A model generated the notes under the pieces. It was not told where the DNA came from. It did no database searches and saw only the letters and a program-made list of their open reading frames with translations. From a virus, in the IMG/VR virus record IMGVR_UViG_3300042691_035686, positions 1 through 39,318 of that record: DNA of 39,318 bases; one strand, 5' to 3'. How positions within the stretch are numbered: the first letter of the stretch is position 1; each line of letters begins with the position of its first letter. Positions 1-9,531 of the stretch are shown piece by piece. A program made the position numbers and the translations under genes.

Positions 1-3
1 ATA

Positions 4-1158
4 ATGGCATTAACATCCTTAGAAGCTATTGCTCAAAAATTAGATGAACAAAGAAATTCCGACTTAGAAAATATATTAAGAGTATCGGGTAGTTCTGCTA
101 TTTCTAAAAATGAATATGGAGTTACAGTAGTTGATGAAACAAATATAGCATCTTCTTTATTGTTTAAATCACTTATAGCACCAAAATATGATGAAGAAGA
201 AATATTAAAAGCTATTGATGTAGAAGTAAAAGAATTAAAACCGTTAATACCTGAAAAGAATCTAAATCTCGTTCCAAAACCATTATATGATGAGCAGGTT
301 TTGTTGGTAGAGGATTTAAGAAAACAGGTACAATCATTAACTGCTAAAGTTGAATCTCTTAATTCTCAAATAGTAACATTAAAGGCGGAAGTTCAAACAG
401 AAATAAACAATAGATTATCAATTGAACAAACTAATGATACTCTTGTAAATCAAATAGAAACACTTACAGGAACAATACAAGATTTTTCAAATCAAATACA
501 ATCGGCAGTACAAAAATCAATTGATGAAAGTATTTTAAGAGCTTCACTACAATCACAAAATACAGGATTTAAAGCTCAAATTGAAGCATTAATCCAACAA
601 ATAAATTCATTAAACTCAATCATTGAAGGTTTACAATCTCAATTAGGTGCAGTTCAACAACAGCAAGCAATACAGCAATCATCTACAAATACTGCATTGA
701 CTGCAGGTGGTGATGTTATAAACAAAGCCGTTATATTAAAAATAGATGGCCCAACTGAAGATAAAGATGTTAAACTTAGAGGAAATGGAAAATCTGGTTC
801 TTCAGAAGTAAGATGGTCAACTGGTGGGACTCTTAAATTTACAAATAACGATAAAGCAGCAGCGACCGTAACAATTACACATACAAAACCAGCTGGCATC
901 AACAAACGAAATCCGGATTGGCTAGTTATTCCTGAAACAAATTTTAGTATACCTGCAGGAGGTACAAAAGATATTGCATTAAAAATTGATTATAAGGCTG
1001 GAAACGGACAAGATTCAAAGCCAGGAGATTGGTGGGGACACTCTCATAGTCAAAATTATGATTCAACTATGAAGGTATCTGTTACAAAAGCAGATGGAAC
1101 AACTGAATCAAAAGATTACAAAACACGTTTTGGAAAAATGCATCCAAAATCATTCTAA
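4..1158 (+). CDS. Coiled-coil virion protein with C-terminal beta-sandwich domain (hypothetical)
   Basis: I do not recognise a named family. The 384-residue product has a mixed N-terminal region (about 1-95), a long heptad-rich stretch rich in Q, N, L and I (about 97-222) that should form an oligomeric coiled coil, and a C-terminal beta-rich domain (about 240-384) with the segments SSEVRWSTGGTLKF and WWGHSHSQNYDS, which looks Ig-like. A rod plus a globular tip is typical of whiskers, fibres or baseplate spikes in myoviruses, and the next genes encode tail or baseplate proteins, so a virion role is inferred. The ATG lies three bases from the window edge, so an upstream extension cannot be excluded, although the N-terminus reads as a natural start. 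The following gene begins 10 bases after the stop, so the two are probably cotranscribed. Confidence 0.75.
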   Translation: MALTSLEAIAQKLDEQRNSDLENILRVSGSSAISKNEYGVTVVDETNIASSLLFKSLIAPKYDEEEILKAIDVEVKELKPLIPEKNLNLVPKPLYDEQVLLVEDLRKQVQSLTAKVESLNSQIVTLKAEVQTEINNRLSIEQTNDTLVNQIETLTGTIQDFSNQIQSAVQKSIDESILRASLQSQNTGFKAQIEALIQQINSLNSIIEGLQSQLGAVQQQQAIQQSSTNTALTAGGDVINKAVILKIDGPTEDKDVKLRGNGKSGSSEVRWSTGGTLKFTNNDKAAATVTITHTKPAGINKRNPDWLVIPETNFSIPAGGTKDIALKIDYKAGNGQDSKPGDWWGHSHSQNYDSTMKVSVTKADGTTESKDYKTRFGKMHPKSF

Positions 1159-1168
1159 TATATAAGAC

Positions 1169-2509
1169 ATGAGCATTAAAAAATATACAAACGTTGAACA
1201 ATTAAATGATAAATCCGAAAATGAAGGTAAATTCATTCAAAAGGACGACTTATTTATTGTTTCAAAAAATCAAATAAAAGAAACGGATTTTGGTGATTGT
1301 AAATATGATGTTATGGAAGTTTCTATATACGATATAAACAACAATTTGTTACCACAAAAAACAGGAAATAATGTTGCATATATAAAAACAGGTGATATTA
1401 AAAACTATATGTTTAATGTTACAAATAAAGGTGGTCAAAAAGAATTAGCAATTGATATTGAAAAATTATTAAATGATTTAGGATTTACAAATGGAATATT
1501 AAAAGTAAATTTAAATTTTGTTAGATATAAAGTAGGTAGTGAAAATGAATTAGAAAGAGTTTGGATACAAGAAATATCTCCTTCTAGAGAAGAAATAAGA
1601 ATACTTCCTTTAAAAACAAAAGAAGCATCAATAAATGAAAAAACAAAAAAAGAAATAAACGATTTACAGTCTTTAAATAAAGAGTTCAAATATTATAAAA
1701 ATAGCGTACTAGATTTAATAAATTCTTTTGAAAATACTTTTTTATCTAAAATAGATGATTCTTTGGAAACAAAATACGGAAAAGACTTTTTTACTATTTT
1801 GAAAAAAGATTTTGGATTAAGTAAATTTGATTCAATAAAAAAACAAATATTTGATGATTTTAAAACATCGGTTGAGTACTATTTGTATAATAAAAATTAT
1901 GATATAGCCGAGTCAAACTTTGGAAAGCCGGCGGGAGAAAGATTTGGTGATTGTGATTCATACGATTTCCCTACATTAATAAAAGAAATACAATCTATAC
2001 TATTTAAATGTATTGATTTTAATCTAAAGGGACTAAAAAGAAGAGAAATAGGACTTAAGCAAACACCTAAAGAATTTTCAGTAGTTGAATTACAAAAACA
2101 AATTCAAGATAATTTAGATGCATTTGATATAGTTTCAAACGTAAATAAAAACACATATTCTCCTGATGGAACTGCCATAACACTTGATGATACGGTTGGA
2201 ATAGTTGTTACTCAGGAAACTCCTGTATACACTGCTAAAGGAACATTATTAAGTACACTTTGTAAAGGATATGATAGATATGGAAATTATGCAGATGGTA
2301 AAGGTGGTTCTTACGAAGAACTTATTGAAGTAAATTCTGCTACTTGTGGATATATACCCCCATCGCCCCCACCACCCCCACCACCATCTGGAGGCGGTAG
2401 TTCTGGAGGAGGTTCTGGTGGTGGAACCGTAACACGTGATCGTGGAACAGGAATGGGAAGAGAAGTAATTTATGATGATGGTTCGGAAAGAAGAGAAAAT
2501 ATAAAATAA
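1169..2509 (+). CDS. Structural protein with Cys-bracketed module and Pro/Gly-rich hinge
   Basis: The 446-residue product has no family I can name with certainty. Its N-terminal part (about 1-150) is beta-rich and the middle is helical (about 150-330). Near residues 358-394 lies a compact module with YGNYADGKGGSYEELIE between two cysteines (LSTLCKG and ATCGY). I associate this type of short repeat with phage tail proteins and Bacteroidota surface proteins. It is followed by a run of prolines (about 397-406) and a Gly/Ser hinge (about 407-420), then a charged tail ending at residue 446. Position between a coiled-coil protein and a giant baseplate-type protein suggests a tail or baseplate component. 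The next gene starts 23 bases downstream behind an ATATTTATA element, so this gene probably closes its transcription unit. Confidence 0.75.
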   Translation: MSIKKYTNVEQLNDKSENEGKFIQKDDLFIVSKNQIKETDFGDCKYDVMEVSIYDINNNLLPQKTGNNVAYIKTGDIKNYMFNVTNKGGQKELAIDIEKLLNDLGFTNGILKVNLNFVRYKVGSENELERVWIQEISPSREEIRILPLKTKEASINEKTKKEINDLQSLNKEFKYYKNSVLDLINSFENTFLSKIDDSLETKYGKDFFTILKKDFGLSKFDSIKKQIFDDFKTSVEYYLYNKNYDIAESNFGKPAGERFGDCDSYDFPTLIKEIQSILFKCIDFNLKGLKRREIGLKQTPKEFSVVELQKQIQDNLDAFDIVSNVNKNTYSPDGTAITLDDTVGIVVTQETPVYTAKGTLLSTLCKGYDRYGNYADGKGGSYEELIEVNSATCGYIPPSPPPPPPPSGGGSSGGGSGGGTVTRDRGTGMGREVIYDDGSERRENIK

Positions 2510-2512
2510 AAA

Positions 2513-2521
2513 ATATTTATA
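2513..2521 (+). promoter_or_regulatory. ATATTTATA element upstream of the giant baseplate-type gene
   Basis: This is an exact ATATTTATA in an A-rich context, ending 11 bases before the ATG at 2533. The same 9-mer precedes most other genes in the window that follow a gap. It is a candidate phage promoter core; promoter function is inferred. Confidence 0.5.
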
Positions 2522-2532
2522 AAAAATAATAA

Positions 2533-5500
2533 ATGGCAGTATCAGTAGATAATATACTAAGTGACGAAAACTTTGGTGGAGGAGGAAGTGCTGAAACAAC
2601 TAGTGGAGGCGGTTCTTCTTCTAATACAAATACGAATACAAACGGAACCATAAAACTTTATTTATCTTCCAATGAGAATACAGAATTTTTTGATGGTACT
2701 ACCAGTTTGGGATCTGGCCTTACTGTTACTTCACAATTTTCACCATCTTTAACATTTGGAAGTAGTAGAACGTATACTGCAAAAATTGATGGAAGAATTG
2801 CAAAAAATTATTTTAAAGTAAATGTTGATTCTTTTCAAAATGGATATAATCCCGTAACAGGTCAACCAACCTATCAGGAAAGAGTTATAATAAAAGAATA
2901 TGTATTGAGAGATGGAAGTGATACCGAATACGAAGAAAAAGATAGTAAACAAATAGCATCAACTACAATAAGTGAAGCTCTTTATTTTTCATTCAAACCA
3001 ATTACGGATGTTGGCTCTAACAATAATGTTAAAACAACATCAACGGTAAATTATGAAGTTGGATTTGGTTCAAATTTTAAAAATGAATTAGGTGAAATAT
3101 TAACTTTAGAGTATAAAATTGTAAAGGGGTCAGATATAATAGATTCCGATTCATTAAAGTTAGTTTCAGGAGATACAGATGGTAAAAATATTAGCTCTTC
3201 TAATATAGAAAATGCAGAAGTATACTTTAAAATAACAGGAGTACTTCCTTCCGGATTTTCTTATAAAACGATATACTACACTTCTGTAAATAATGCAAAT
3301 CTACACCCAACTGATTTTTCAAAATGGGAAATTGGAAATGCTGATTTTAAAGTTTCTGCAAAGGAATTAGAAAAAGGTGGAGTAGCGGTTTATGTAATTT
3401 TAGAAAGAAAAGAATTAGTAGCTAAACCGATTGTTGAATTAATAACTACTAATTACACCAAACAAGTAAAAGATTCGGATTCAGATACCTACGTTAACGT
3501 GGATTTTGTTGCAAAAGATGCGGATTTTGTTGATGTATATGTTTCTAAAGATGATGTAAGAAGAATAAATGCAGGTGAAGGATTTATTAAGTTATCTTTT
3601 AAAAATGATTTTAAAGGAATATTTGGCCAAAAGAAAATATATTTAGTTGCAATAGGTGACTTATATGGAACAGGTGAAAAAACAGAAGCAATAATAAGTT
3701 TTACCTCTGTAAATGATTTCCCTTCAATTACTGAAATAGTTTTTCCGGACACAATAGATGTACCATCTTTTTCGGATTTACAAATTGACTATACTATTTC
3801 ATATAAAACATTTTCTGCTTCAAGCGTTAACGTTGATTTGCTATTAAAAGATAAATCAAAAGTATCTTTATTTAAGAACTTAACGCCAAATAATGAATTT
3901 AAAATTAATTTAAGAAAATTAGCAGAAACATATCCAAATTGGAATGGTAGTGATAATGTTACATTAATTTTAAAACCATTCAATAAATCCGGTGATGTTG
4001 AATTAGAAGGAAATGAATACGAAATAATAACAAATATCGTATATCCTGCAATTCAATTAGATGAAGATATAATAAAAAAATCAATATACGATGCTTTCAT
4101 TGAAAAATTAAAGTTTACCGAGCCTGAAAAAGAAAGTAAATATCTTACACATTTGGCAAACTTTGGAAATTCAGAGCAAGTATTGATTTCATCTTGGGAA
4201 AGTGATGATTGGACGTTATCAACTAAAAAAATAGATTCTTTAGGAAATGAAGTTGTTGATAAAGAAGTTAATTCTACAATATTAAAATTATATTCACCAC
4301 TACCATCTAATATAAATACAAATTCAACTTTTTGGATTACAAAATTATTAACAAATCCATTAATTGAAACGGTTGTATTAAATGAACAAGATGATACTAA
4401 ATGTCCTCCTATAAAGGGCCCAAATTTTAGTGTAGAGGTGGATTTTGTTACTGGAAAATCTACTGGATATGAATCTTTAGATGATTTGATATTGAGTAGT
4501 TCTGTAAGTTCATCATCAAATTTAGTTTCAACATATTTAAGTTCATCATTTATTGATACCGACTCGTTAAACATTGAATATGCCAGTGGTTCGGAATATC
4601 TTTGGAATAATTTTGTACACTTTAGTTCTGCTAAGGAAAGAGTAGATAATTTTGTATATAAAGTTCAATTAATAGAAGCGTATGAAACTTTAATTGTTAG
4701 TGCTTCCAATGGCGCAGGTTCAATTGCGGAATTAAATGAAAAAGAAAGACAAACATTAAAGAAAAATCAATTAATACAAGGATTTGATGGATTTGAAAAA
4801 TTTTTATATACATCATCTTCCTTTACATTATCTACGGCTTCTTCTTTAACTTGGCCATATAACGGAAATGCAAGAATAAGTGCGGAAAATACTATCGTTA
4901 AAAATTGGTATGCAAATTTAATTGAACTTGCAGAAACATATGATGTTCAAAATCCAAACTGGGTTCAAAATAATATACCACAATATATTGTAACCAATGC
5001 AGAAAACGATAGTTTATTATTGTTCTTTTCAATGATTGGCCAACACTTTGATAACATTTATTATCATACCAAAGCTATTGAAAAAAGTAGAGGATTAGGA
5101 TATAAGTCTAAAGGTGGAATATCTGATAAAATTTTATTTGATACTCTTAAATCTCTTGGTTGGGATGCTAAAAATTTGGCAGCAGATGCAAAACTTTGGG
5201 AATACGCATTTGGATTAGATTCAAACGGAAGTACAAAATACGAAACTCCTGCAAAGAAAAGAACATATGAAGTTTGGAGAAGAATTGTAAACAACTTACC
5301 TTATTTATTAAAACACAAAGGTACACGAAGAGGTATTTACGCTATTATGTCTTGCTATGGTATCCCATCATCAAATCTTTCAATTTTAGAATTTGGTGGG
5401 CCAGAAGTAACGGATGAAACTAAAGGAAAATACGAATTTGACAATATAACAACTGGTTTAAAATTCACATCAGGGGCATATGTTCAATTTGATTGGAAAA

Positions 5501-7551
5501 ACACAGAAAGAAACAGAAAACCAGATACAATAGAATTTTTTGTAAAACCAAGCACTGCAGGGGATTATGATATTATCCAAAGTGATAATGGAATGGTGTT
5601 GAATATAAGTGGTAGTGGTGAATATGGTGTTGTAACATTTAACTATGTAGGAAACGAAGTTAAATCTTCTACATTACCTATATTCAATGGTAAGTTCTTT
5701 GGTATAGAAGTTAGTAGAGAAGTTAGTGGAAGTTATCATAATTTTGAATTAAATATTAGACAAGCGGATAAGGAAAGAACAATATTCCAACAAGCAAATT
5801 CATCATCAATACTTGCCGCATCTTCTGCTTGGAATAATGGTTCATATATTCGTCTGGGTAATGATTTTGTAGGTACAATAGATGAATTCCGTTTATGGTC
5901 TACTCCATTAGATAAAGAAAGATTCTATGAACACGTTTCATTTCCTGAAATGATTAATGGAAATCACGTATCAGCATCAACTGATGATTTATACTTTAGA
6001 TTAGATTTTGAATATCCAAAAAATTTAGCAGTTAGTTCTTCTTTAATAAATGTTGATACTAACATGTATTTTAGTGGAAGTCTTACAAGAAATGATTATG
6101 AAGAAAATATAGGAACTACAATATATTCTGTAAACCCTTCTGCATCTTTTAGTGCATCAGCTTATAATTTTGTATCATCTTATACATATCCATATCAATT
6201 TGAAGTTATAGATAGAACTGTTGTATTGGAAATGCCAGATGCTGGTTCATCTAGATATTCAACAAATAAAGTTCGTTTTGAAACACAATATACTTTAAAT
6301 GGACAAGAAATATCAGGAAGTAATGGTGTTGATTTATCTGTAAAAAGTAGAGCAACTAAAAAAGCATTTGACCAATCTCCTACCGATTCAAACAGAGTTG
6401 GTTTATTTTTCTCACCTACAAAAGAATTAAATATTGATATTGCTAAATCTTTAGGTGGATTAAATTTAGATAATTATATTGGTGACCCAGCTGATAGATA
6501 CAAAGATACTTACAAACGTTTAGATGATTTAAGACACTATTATTTCCAAAGATTTGATGGAAGAGATATCTACCAATACATCAATTTAATCAAACTTTAC
6601 GAGAAATCAATGTTTGATGATATCAAGAAGATGTTGCCGGCAAGGGTTAAAGCAACTACCGGTTTACTAATTGAACCACATTTCTTAGAAAGAAGTAAAA
6701 TAGCAAAAAATAAACCTACTGGTGAGAATGAACAGTATAATGTTGATATACATTATGATGAAACTACATTTGTTTTATCTGAAAACTCTCAAAGAGAAGC
6801 TTTTATAGATGCAAATTTGAGTGAAAATATTTTTGGAGAAAACAACCAATATGATGGAATAATTTATACGGCTTCAATTGATAAAATAGTATCAGATTCT
6901 TATCAATATGAAACAAATATAGGGTGTAACTCAACAACATTAGCTACTTCTGATTATTATCAAAAAACAGCTTCAATAGATGCGGGATTAGATGCCACAA
7001 CTATTCTTAGTGAAATTGATATTATTAATTCAAATTTAGTAGTTGGACAAACACCATATGAAACCGTAGGTTTTGGTATTTATGGACAAAATGGATATGC
7101 TATTAGAACATATATTGATGCGGATGGTATTACTAAAAAAGAAAGAATTAAAGTTGATTTAATTAAAGAACAAAAACAAAGAGATATTGTTAAGTATAAA
7201 GTTGTAGTTGGTGGTAAGGGAGATGAAAGAGGAGGATTAGAATTAACTTCTTCTGTATATTATGAAACTTATTTGAATATTCAACCATTTTCCGGTTCAA
7301 AAACAATAAACGCAGGAACGGGTAGTATAGTTAGTGTAACACCTTTAAGTGGATACTTACCAACTCATTATAGAAAAACTTCCGATTTAACAAGAGGATT
7401 AGAAAATTCTTTCTTTAGAGGTTCAAAAAATACAGCAGCTACTACATTAGATGGTACACCTCCTGTTGAAGTATTTACTACTAACCCTAATACTCTAAGA
7501 GTAAATAAAGCAGGTAGAGATGCAAGTGAACCAATTTTGGAAGTAGAATAA
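2533..7551 (+). CDS. Giant baseplate/tail structural protein with LamG-like domain
   Basis: The 1672-residue product starts with a low-complexity Gly/Ser/Thr/Asn segment (about 15-38) and continues as several beta-sandwich-like units. A helical block around 800-950 contains the segments LPYLLKHKGTRRGI and SCYGIPSSNLSI, which I recognise from large structural proteins of marine T4-like phages. A concanavalin A/LamG-type fold follows at about 965-1150 (VQFDW, TIEFFVKPS, GTIDEFRLWSTPL). Near 1370-1390 the segment PARVKATTGLLIEPHFLERSK resembles a conserved C-terminal element of phage tail proteins. These features fit a baseplate wedge or tail-tip component that may bind carbohydrate through the LamG domain. 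No enzymatic motif was seen. It is likely expressed late from the ATATTTATA element just upstream. The exact T4 counterpart cannot be stated. Confidence 0.8.
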   Translation: MAVSVDNILSDENFGGGGSAETTSGGGSSSNTNTNTNGTIKLYLSSNENTEFFDGTTSLGSGLTVTSQFSPSLTFGSSRTYTAKIDGRIAKNYFKVNVDSFQNGYNPVTGQPTYQERVIIKEYVLRDGSDTEYEEKDSKQIASTTISEALYFSFKPITDVGSNNNVKTTSTVNYEVGFGSNFKNELGEILTLEYKIVKGSDIIDSDSLKLVSGDTDGKNISSSNIENAEVYFKITGVLPSGFSYKTIYYTSVNNANLHPTDFSKWEIGNADFKVSAKELEKGGVAVYVILERKELVAKPIVELITTNYTKQVKDSDSDTYVNVDFVAKDADFVDVYVSKDDVRRINAGEGFIKLSFKNDFKGIFGQKKIYLVAIGDLYGTGEKTEAIISFTSVNDFPSITEIVFPDTIDVPSFSDLQIDYTISYKTFSASSVNVDLLLKDKSKVSLFKNLTPNNEFKINLRKLAETYPNWNGSDNVTLILKPFNKSGDVELEGNEYEIITNIVYPAIQLDEDIIKKSIYDAFIEKLKFTEPEKESKYLTHLANFGNSEQVLISSWESDDWTLSTKKIDSLGNEVVDKEVNSTILKLYSPLPSNINTNSTFWITKLLTNPLIETVVLNEQDDTKCPPIKGPNFSVEVDFVTGKSTGYESLDDLILSSSVSSSSNLVSTYLSSSFIDTDSLNIEYASGSEYLWNNFVHFSSAKERVDNFVYKVQLIEAYETLIVSASNGAGSIAELNEKERQTLKKNQLIQGFDGFEKFLYTSSSFTLSTASSLTWPYNGNARISAENTIVKNWYANLIELAETYDVQNPNWVQNNIPQYIVTNAENDSLLLFFSMIGQHFDNIYYHTKAIEKSRGLGYKSKGGISDKILFDTLKSLGWDAKNLAADAKLWEYAFGLDSNGSTKYETPAKKRTYEVWRRIVNNLPYLLKHKGTRRGIYAIMSCYGIPSSNLSILEFGGPEVTDETKGKYEFDNITTGLKFTSGAYVQFDWKNTERNRKPDTIEFFVKPSTAGDYDIIQSDNGMVLNISGSGEYGVVTFNYVGNEVKSSTLPIFNGKFFGIEVSREVSGSYHNFELNIRQADKERTIFQQANSSSILAASSAWNNGSYIRLGNDFVGTIDEFRLWSTPLDKERFYEHVSFPEMINGNHVSASTDDLYFRLDFEYPKNLAVSSSLINVDTNMYFSGSLTRNDYEENIGTTIYSVNPSASFSASAYNFVSSYTYPYQFEVIDRTVVLEMPDAGSSRYSTNKVRFETQYTLNGQEISGSNGVDLSVKSRATKKAFDQSPTDSNRVGLFFSPTKELNIDIAKSLGGLNLDNYIGDPADRYKDTYKRLDDLRHYYFQRFDGRDIYQYINLIKLYEKSMFDDIKKMLPARVKATTGLLIEPHFLERSKIAKNKPTGENEQYNVDIHYDETTFVLSENSQREAFIDANLSENIFGENNQYDGIIYTASIDKIVSDSYQYETNIGCNSTTLATSDYYQKTASIDAGLDATTILSEIDIINSNLVVGQTPYETVGFGIYGQNGYAIRTYIDADGITKKERIKVDLIKEQKQRDIVKYKVVVGGKGDERGGLELTSSVYYETYLNIQPFSGSKTINAGTGSIVSVTPLSGYLPTHYRKTSDLTRGLENSFFRGSKNTAATTLDGTPPVEVFTTNPNTLRVNKAGRDASEPILEVE

Positions 7552-7563
7552 CGGAATTTTAAA

Positions 7564-7578
7564 ATATTTATATTTATA
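7564..7578 (+). promoter_or_regulatory. Two overlapping ATATTTATA elements
   Basis: ATATTTATA occurs at 7564-7572 and again at 7570-7578. The second ends 21 bases before the ATG at 7600. This is the only tandem copy in the window, and it sits ahead of two structural genes that end in a strong terminator, which fits high expression. Promoter function is inferred. Confidence 0.5.
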
Positions 7579-7599
7579 TCAAACGATTAATACAATACT

Positions 7600-8223
7600 A
7601 TGGGATATTTAAGTAACACTGAATTAACAGTTGATGCTATTCTTACCAAAAAGGGTAGAGAAAAATTAGCAGCAGGTGGAGGAATTAACATCACTCAATT
7701 TGCTTTAGCAGATGATGAGATTGATTACAGTTTATACGAACCAGCTCACCCATTGGGTTCAGCTTATTATGATGCGGCAATTAAAAATATGCCAGTATTA
7801 GAAGCTAATCCTGATGAAACTCAGGTGATGAAATATAAGTTAGTAACATTACCAAAAAGCACAACTAGAATTCCTGTTGTTGAATTTGGTGTTCCTAACA
7901 TTTCAGTTAATCAAAGAAGTGGTGAAGTTGCATTATCTCCAACTACATCTCCAGCAGGTAATAGAAGTTTAGGTTATACTATTCTATTGGCAAATAAAAA
8001 TGCAGGTGATATTGTAGGAGAAGGAGTAACATCAGATGTTGGTTCAGTACCAGTATTTGTTGGTGATGATGTATCTGCAACAGCAGCAATCGCTAAAGGT
8101 TTATCTTTCAAATTTATTCCTAACCGTTCATTAACTTCAACTATCAGAACAACAATCACAGTTTATGGTAATGAAACGGGTGGTTCACAAACTATTCCAG
8201 TAACCGTAACTTACGTTCAATAA
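7600..8223 (+). CDS. Conserved phage virion protein (GYLSNTELTVDAILTKKGRE family)
   Basis: The 207-residue product begins with a segment I associate with a small structural protein widespread in T4-like marine phages: VDAILTKKGREKLAAGGG, then ITQFALADDEIDYSLYEP and DETQVMKYKLV. The C-terminal third (about 120-207) is beta-rich and ends in an Ig-like strand pattern. Its biochemical role is not known to me; position among tail genes suggests a tail or baseplate subunit. The gene follows a tandem ATATTTATA element and is separated by only 9 bases from the next structural gene, with which it probably shares a transcript ending at the terminator at 9480-9506. Confidence 0.8.
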   Translation: MGYLSNTELTVDAILTKKGREKLAAGGGINITQFALADDEIDYSLYEPAHPLGSAYYDAAIKNMPVLEANPDETQVMKYKLVTLPKSTTRIPVVEFGVPNISVNQRSGEVALSPTTSPAGNRSLGYTILLANKNAGDIVGEGVTSDVGSVPVFVGDDVSATAAIAKGLSFKFIPNRSLTSTIRTTITVYGNETGGSQTIPVTVTYVQ

Positions 8224-8232
8224 TAAAATACT

Positions 8233-9456
8233 ATGGCATTAATAAGAGACAATAGAGGAGCCCTTTTAGCAAGTAACTTATCACAATACTTAGCGACAGC
8301 TGCAAACACAACAGGTACTCCAGTAGATACTAACGAATTAGTTAGAATCGTAAACCAATTTTTAGGACAAGGAGAACAAATTAGTGCAGATACAAATACT
8401 ATTTCAAATGGTATTTACAAAAAATTTGGTGCAATTGATAAAGTAACAAACAAAACAGAAATAGTAACTTCTGGTATTTGGAGTGGTGATACCGGTTCAT
8501 TAACCGTAGCGTACACATCTTCAACACAAATTGCAGATGCAAGTGGTAAATACTATATTGATGTTTACAACGCAACACCATCATCGGATACAGCAGAGGT
8601 TCAATTCTCAATCGCATATGGTGATGTAAACGGATATGGTGCACCAACATTAACTCAAGATGATTCATCTACGATGCCAACTAAAGCGGTTTATAATCAA
8701 TTCAGAAACGTATTGTTAGATTCTGCAGACCCTTATTTTAGTGTATATAGTGGTTCAACTGCAGGTGGACATGATTTAACTAATTTCTACGCTATTAATA
8801 TCAATAGAGCAAGATACAAAGAAAGATTGGATCCAGGTAATATTTCATTGAAACTTTCTGGTTCAGTTGGTTTAATTACGTTAATTGATGATAGTGGTGG
8901 AACAGATGAAAATGTAACAACTGCGGGTAGAGTTTATAACATCGTTAGTGGTTCTTTAAACATTGGTTCTGCTTTAACATCTTCAATAAGCACATACACT
9001 GCATCAAACGGACAAGGATATGGTTTATTCTATCCTGATATGGGAGTTATTTTATTAAACCCATCTGCAATTAGTGCATCTGTTGGTGGTAATTTAGCAG
9101 GAGCAACTACCTCAGCTACCAGTGTTTATCATAATTTAACTGGTTCAATTAATTTATTCAAATCAATTAACTTAGGTGCTGATTTCCAAGCAAGAAGAAC
9201 TGAAAACGTTTCTACTTCACATTATTTCGTAAGAGCAAACAATAGAGAATTTAACTTCTCAAATAATCCAACATTCGTAACAGGTTCAGTTGGGCAATTC
9301 GTTCAATCAACATTTGAAAGAGACCCTAAAGTTTACATTACAACAGTAGGTTTATATGATGATGCAAATGAATTATTAGCAGTTGCAAAAACTTCTAAAC
9401 CAATTGAAAAATCATTTGATAAAGAAATTGCAATCAAAGTAAAATTAGATTTCTAA
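8233..9456 (+). CDS. Virion structural protein, paralogue of the next gene
   Basis: The 407-residue product is rich in Ser, Thr, Gly and beta-strand patterns, with no enzymatic motif. The segment FYAININRARYKERLDPGNIS and the C-terminal ITTVGLYDDANELLAVAK recur in T4-like phage structural proteins as I know them. The C-terminal part, including HYFVRANNREFNFSNNPTFV, is clearly related to the end of the following gene product (EYLLICEQDEFNVSTNPTAV and ITTIGLYDDNCDLLAVAK), so the two are paralogous at least in their C-terminal domains. A strong intrinsic terminator follows 23 bases after the stop, which is expected for an abundant virion protein. I cannot tell whether it is a tail tube, sheath or baseplate subunit. 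Confidence 0.8.
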   Translation: MALIRDNRGALLASNLSQYLATAANTTGTPVDTNELVRIVNQFLGQGEQISADTNTISNGIYKKFGAIDKVTNKTEIVTSGIWSGDTGSLTVAYTSSTQIADASGKYYIDVYNATPSSDTAEVQFSIAYGDVNGYGAPTLTQDDSSTMPTKAVYNQFRNVLLDSADPYFSVYSGSTAGGHDLTNFYAININRARYKERLDPGNISLKLSGSVGLITLIDDSGGTDENVTTAGRVYNIVSGSLNIGSALTSSISTYTASNGQGYGLFYPDMGVILLNPSAISASVGGNLAGATTSATSVYHNLTGSINLFKSINLGADFQARRTENVSTSHYFVRANNREFNFSNNPTFVTGSVGQFVQSTFERDPKVYITTVGLYDDANELLAVAKTSKPIEKSFDKEIAIKVKLDF

Positions 9457-9479
9457 TCGGAGAATATTAAAAATAAATT

Positions 9480-9506
9480 AACCCAACCCCACAAGGTTGG
9501 GTTTTT
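9480..9506 (+). terminator. Rho-independent terminator
   Basis: A perfect 9-bp stem (AACCCAACC at 9480-9488, GGTTGGGTT at 9495-9503) encloses a 6-base loop and runs straight into a T tract to 9506. It is much richer in G+C than its surroundings. It closes the 7600-9456 transcription unit. Confidence 0.9.
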
Positions 9507-9516
9507 ACTTTAAGAG

Positions 9517-9525
9517 ATATTTATA
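9517..9525 (+). promoter_or_regulatory. ATATTTATA element
   Basis: This exact ATATTTATA lies 10 bases after the terminator and 6 bases before the ATG at 9532. It would restart transcription after the terminator; promoter function is inferred. Confidence 0.5.
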
Positions 9526-9531
9526 TACGAT

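Noticed and set aside
4053-4574. 173-codon open frame on the minus strand
   Set aside because: It is fully inside the 1672-residue baseplate gene, with no promoter element or family features.
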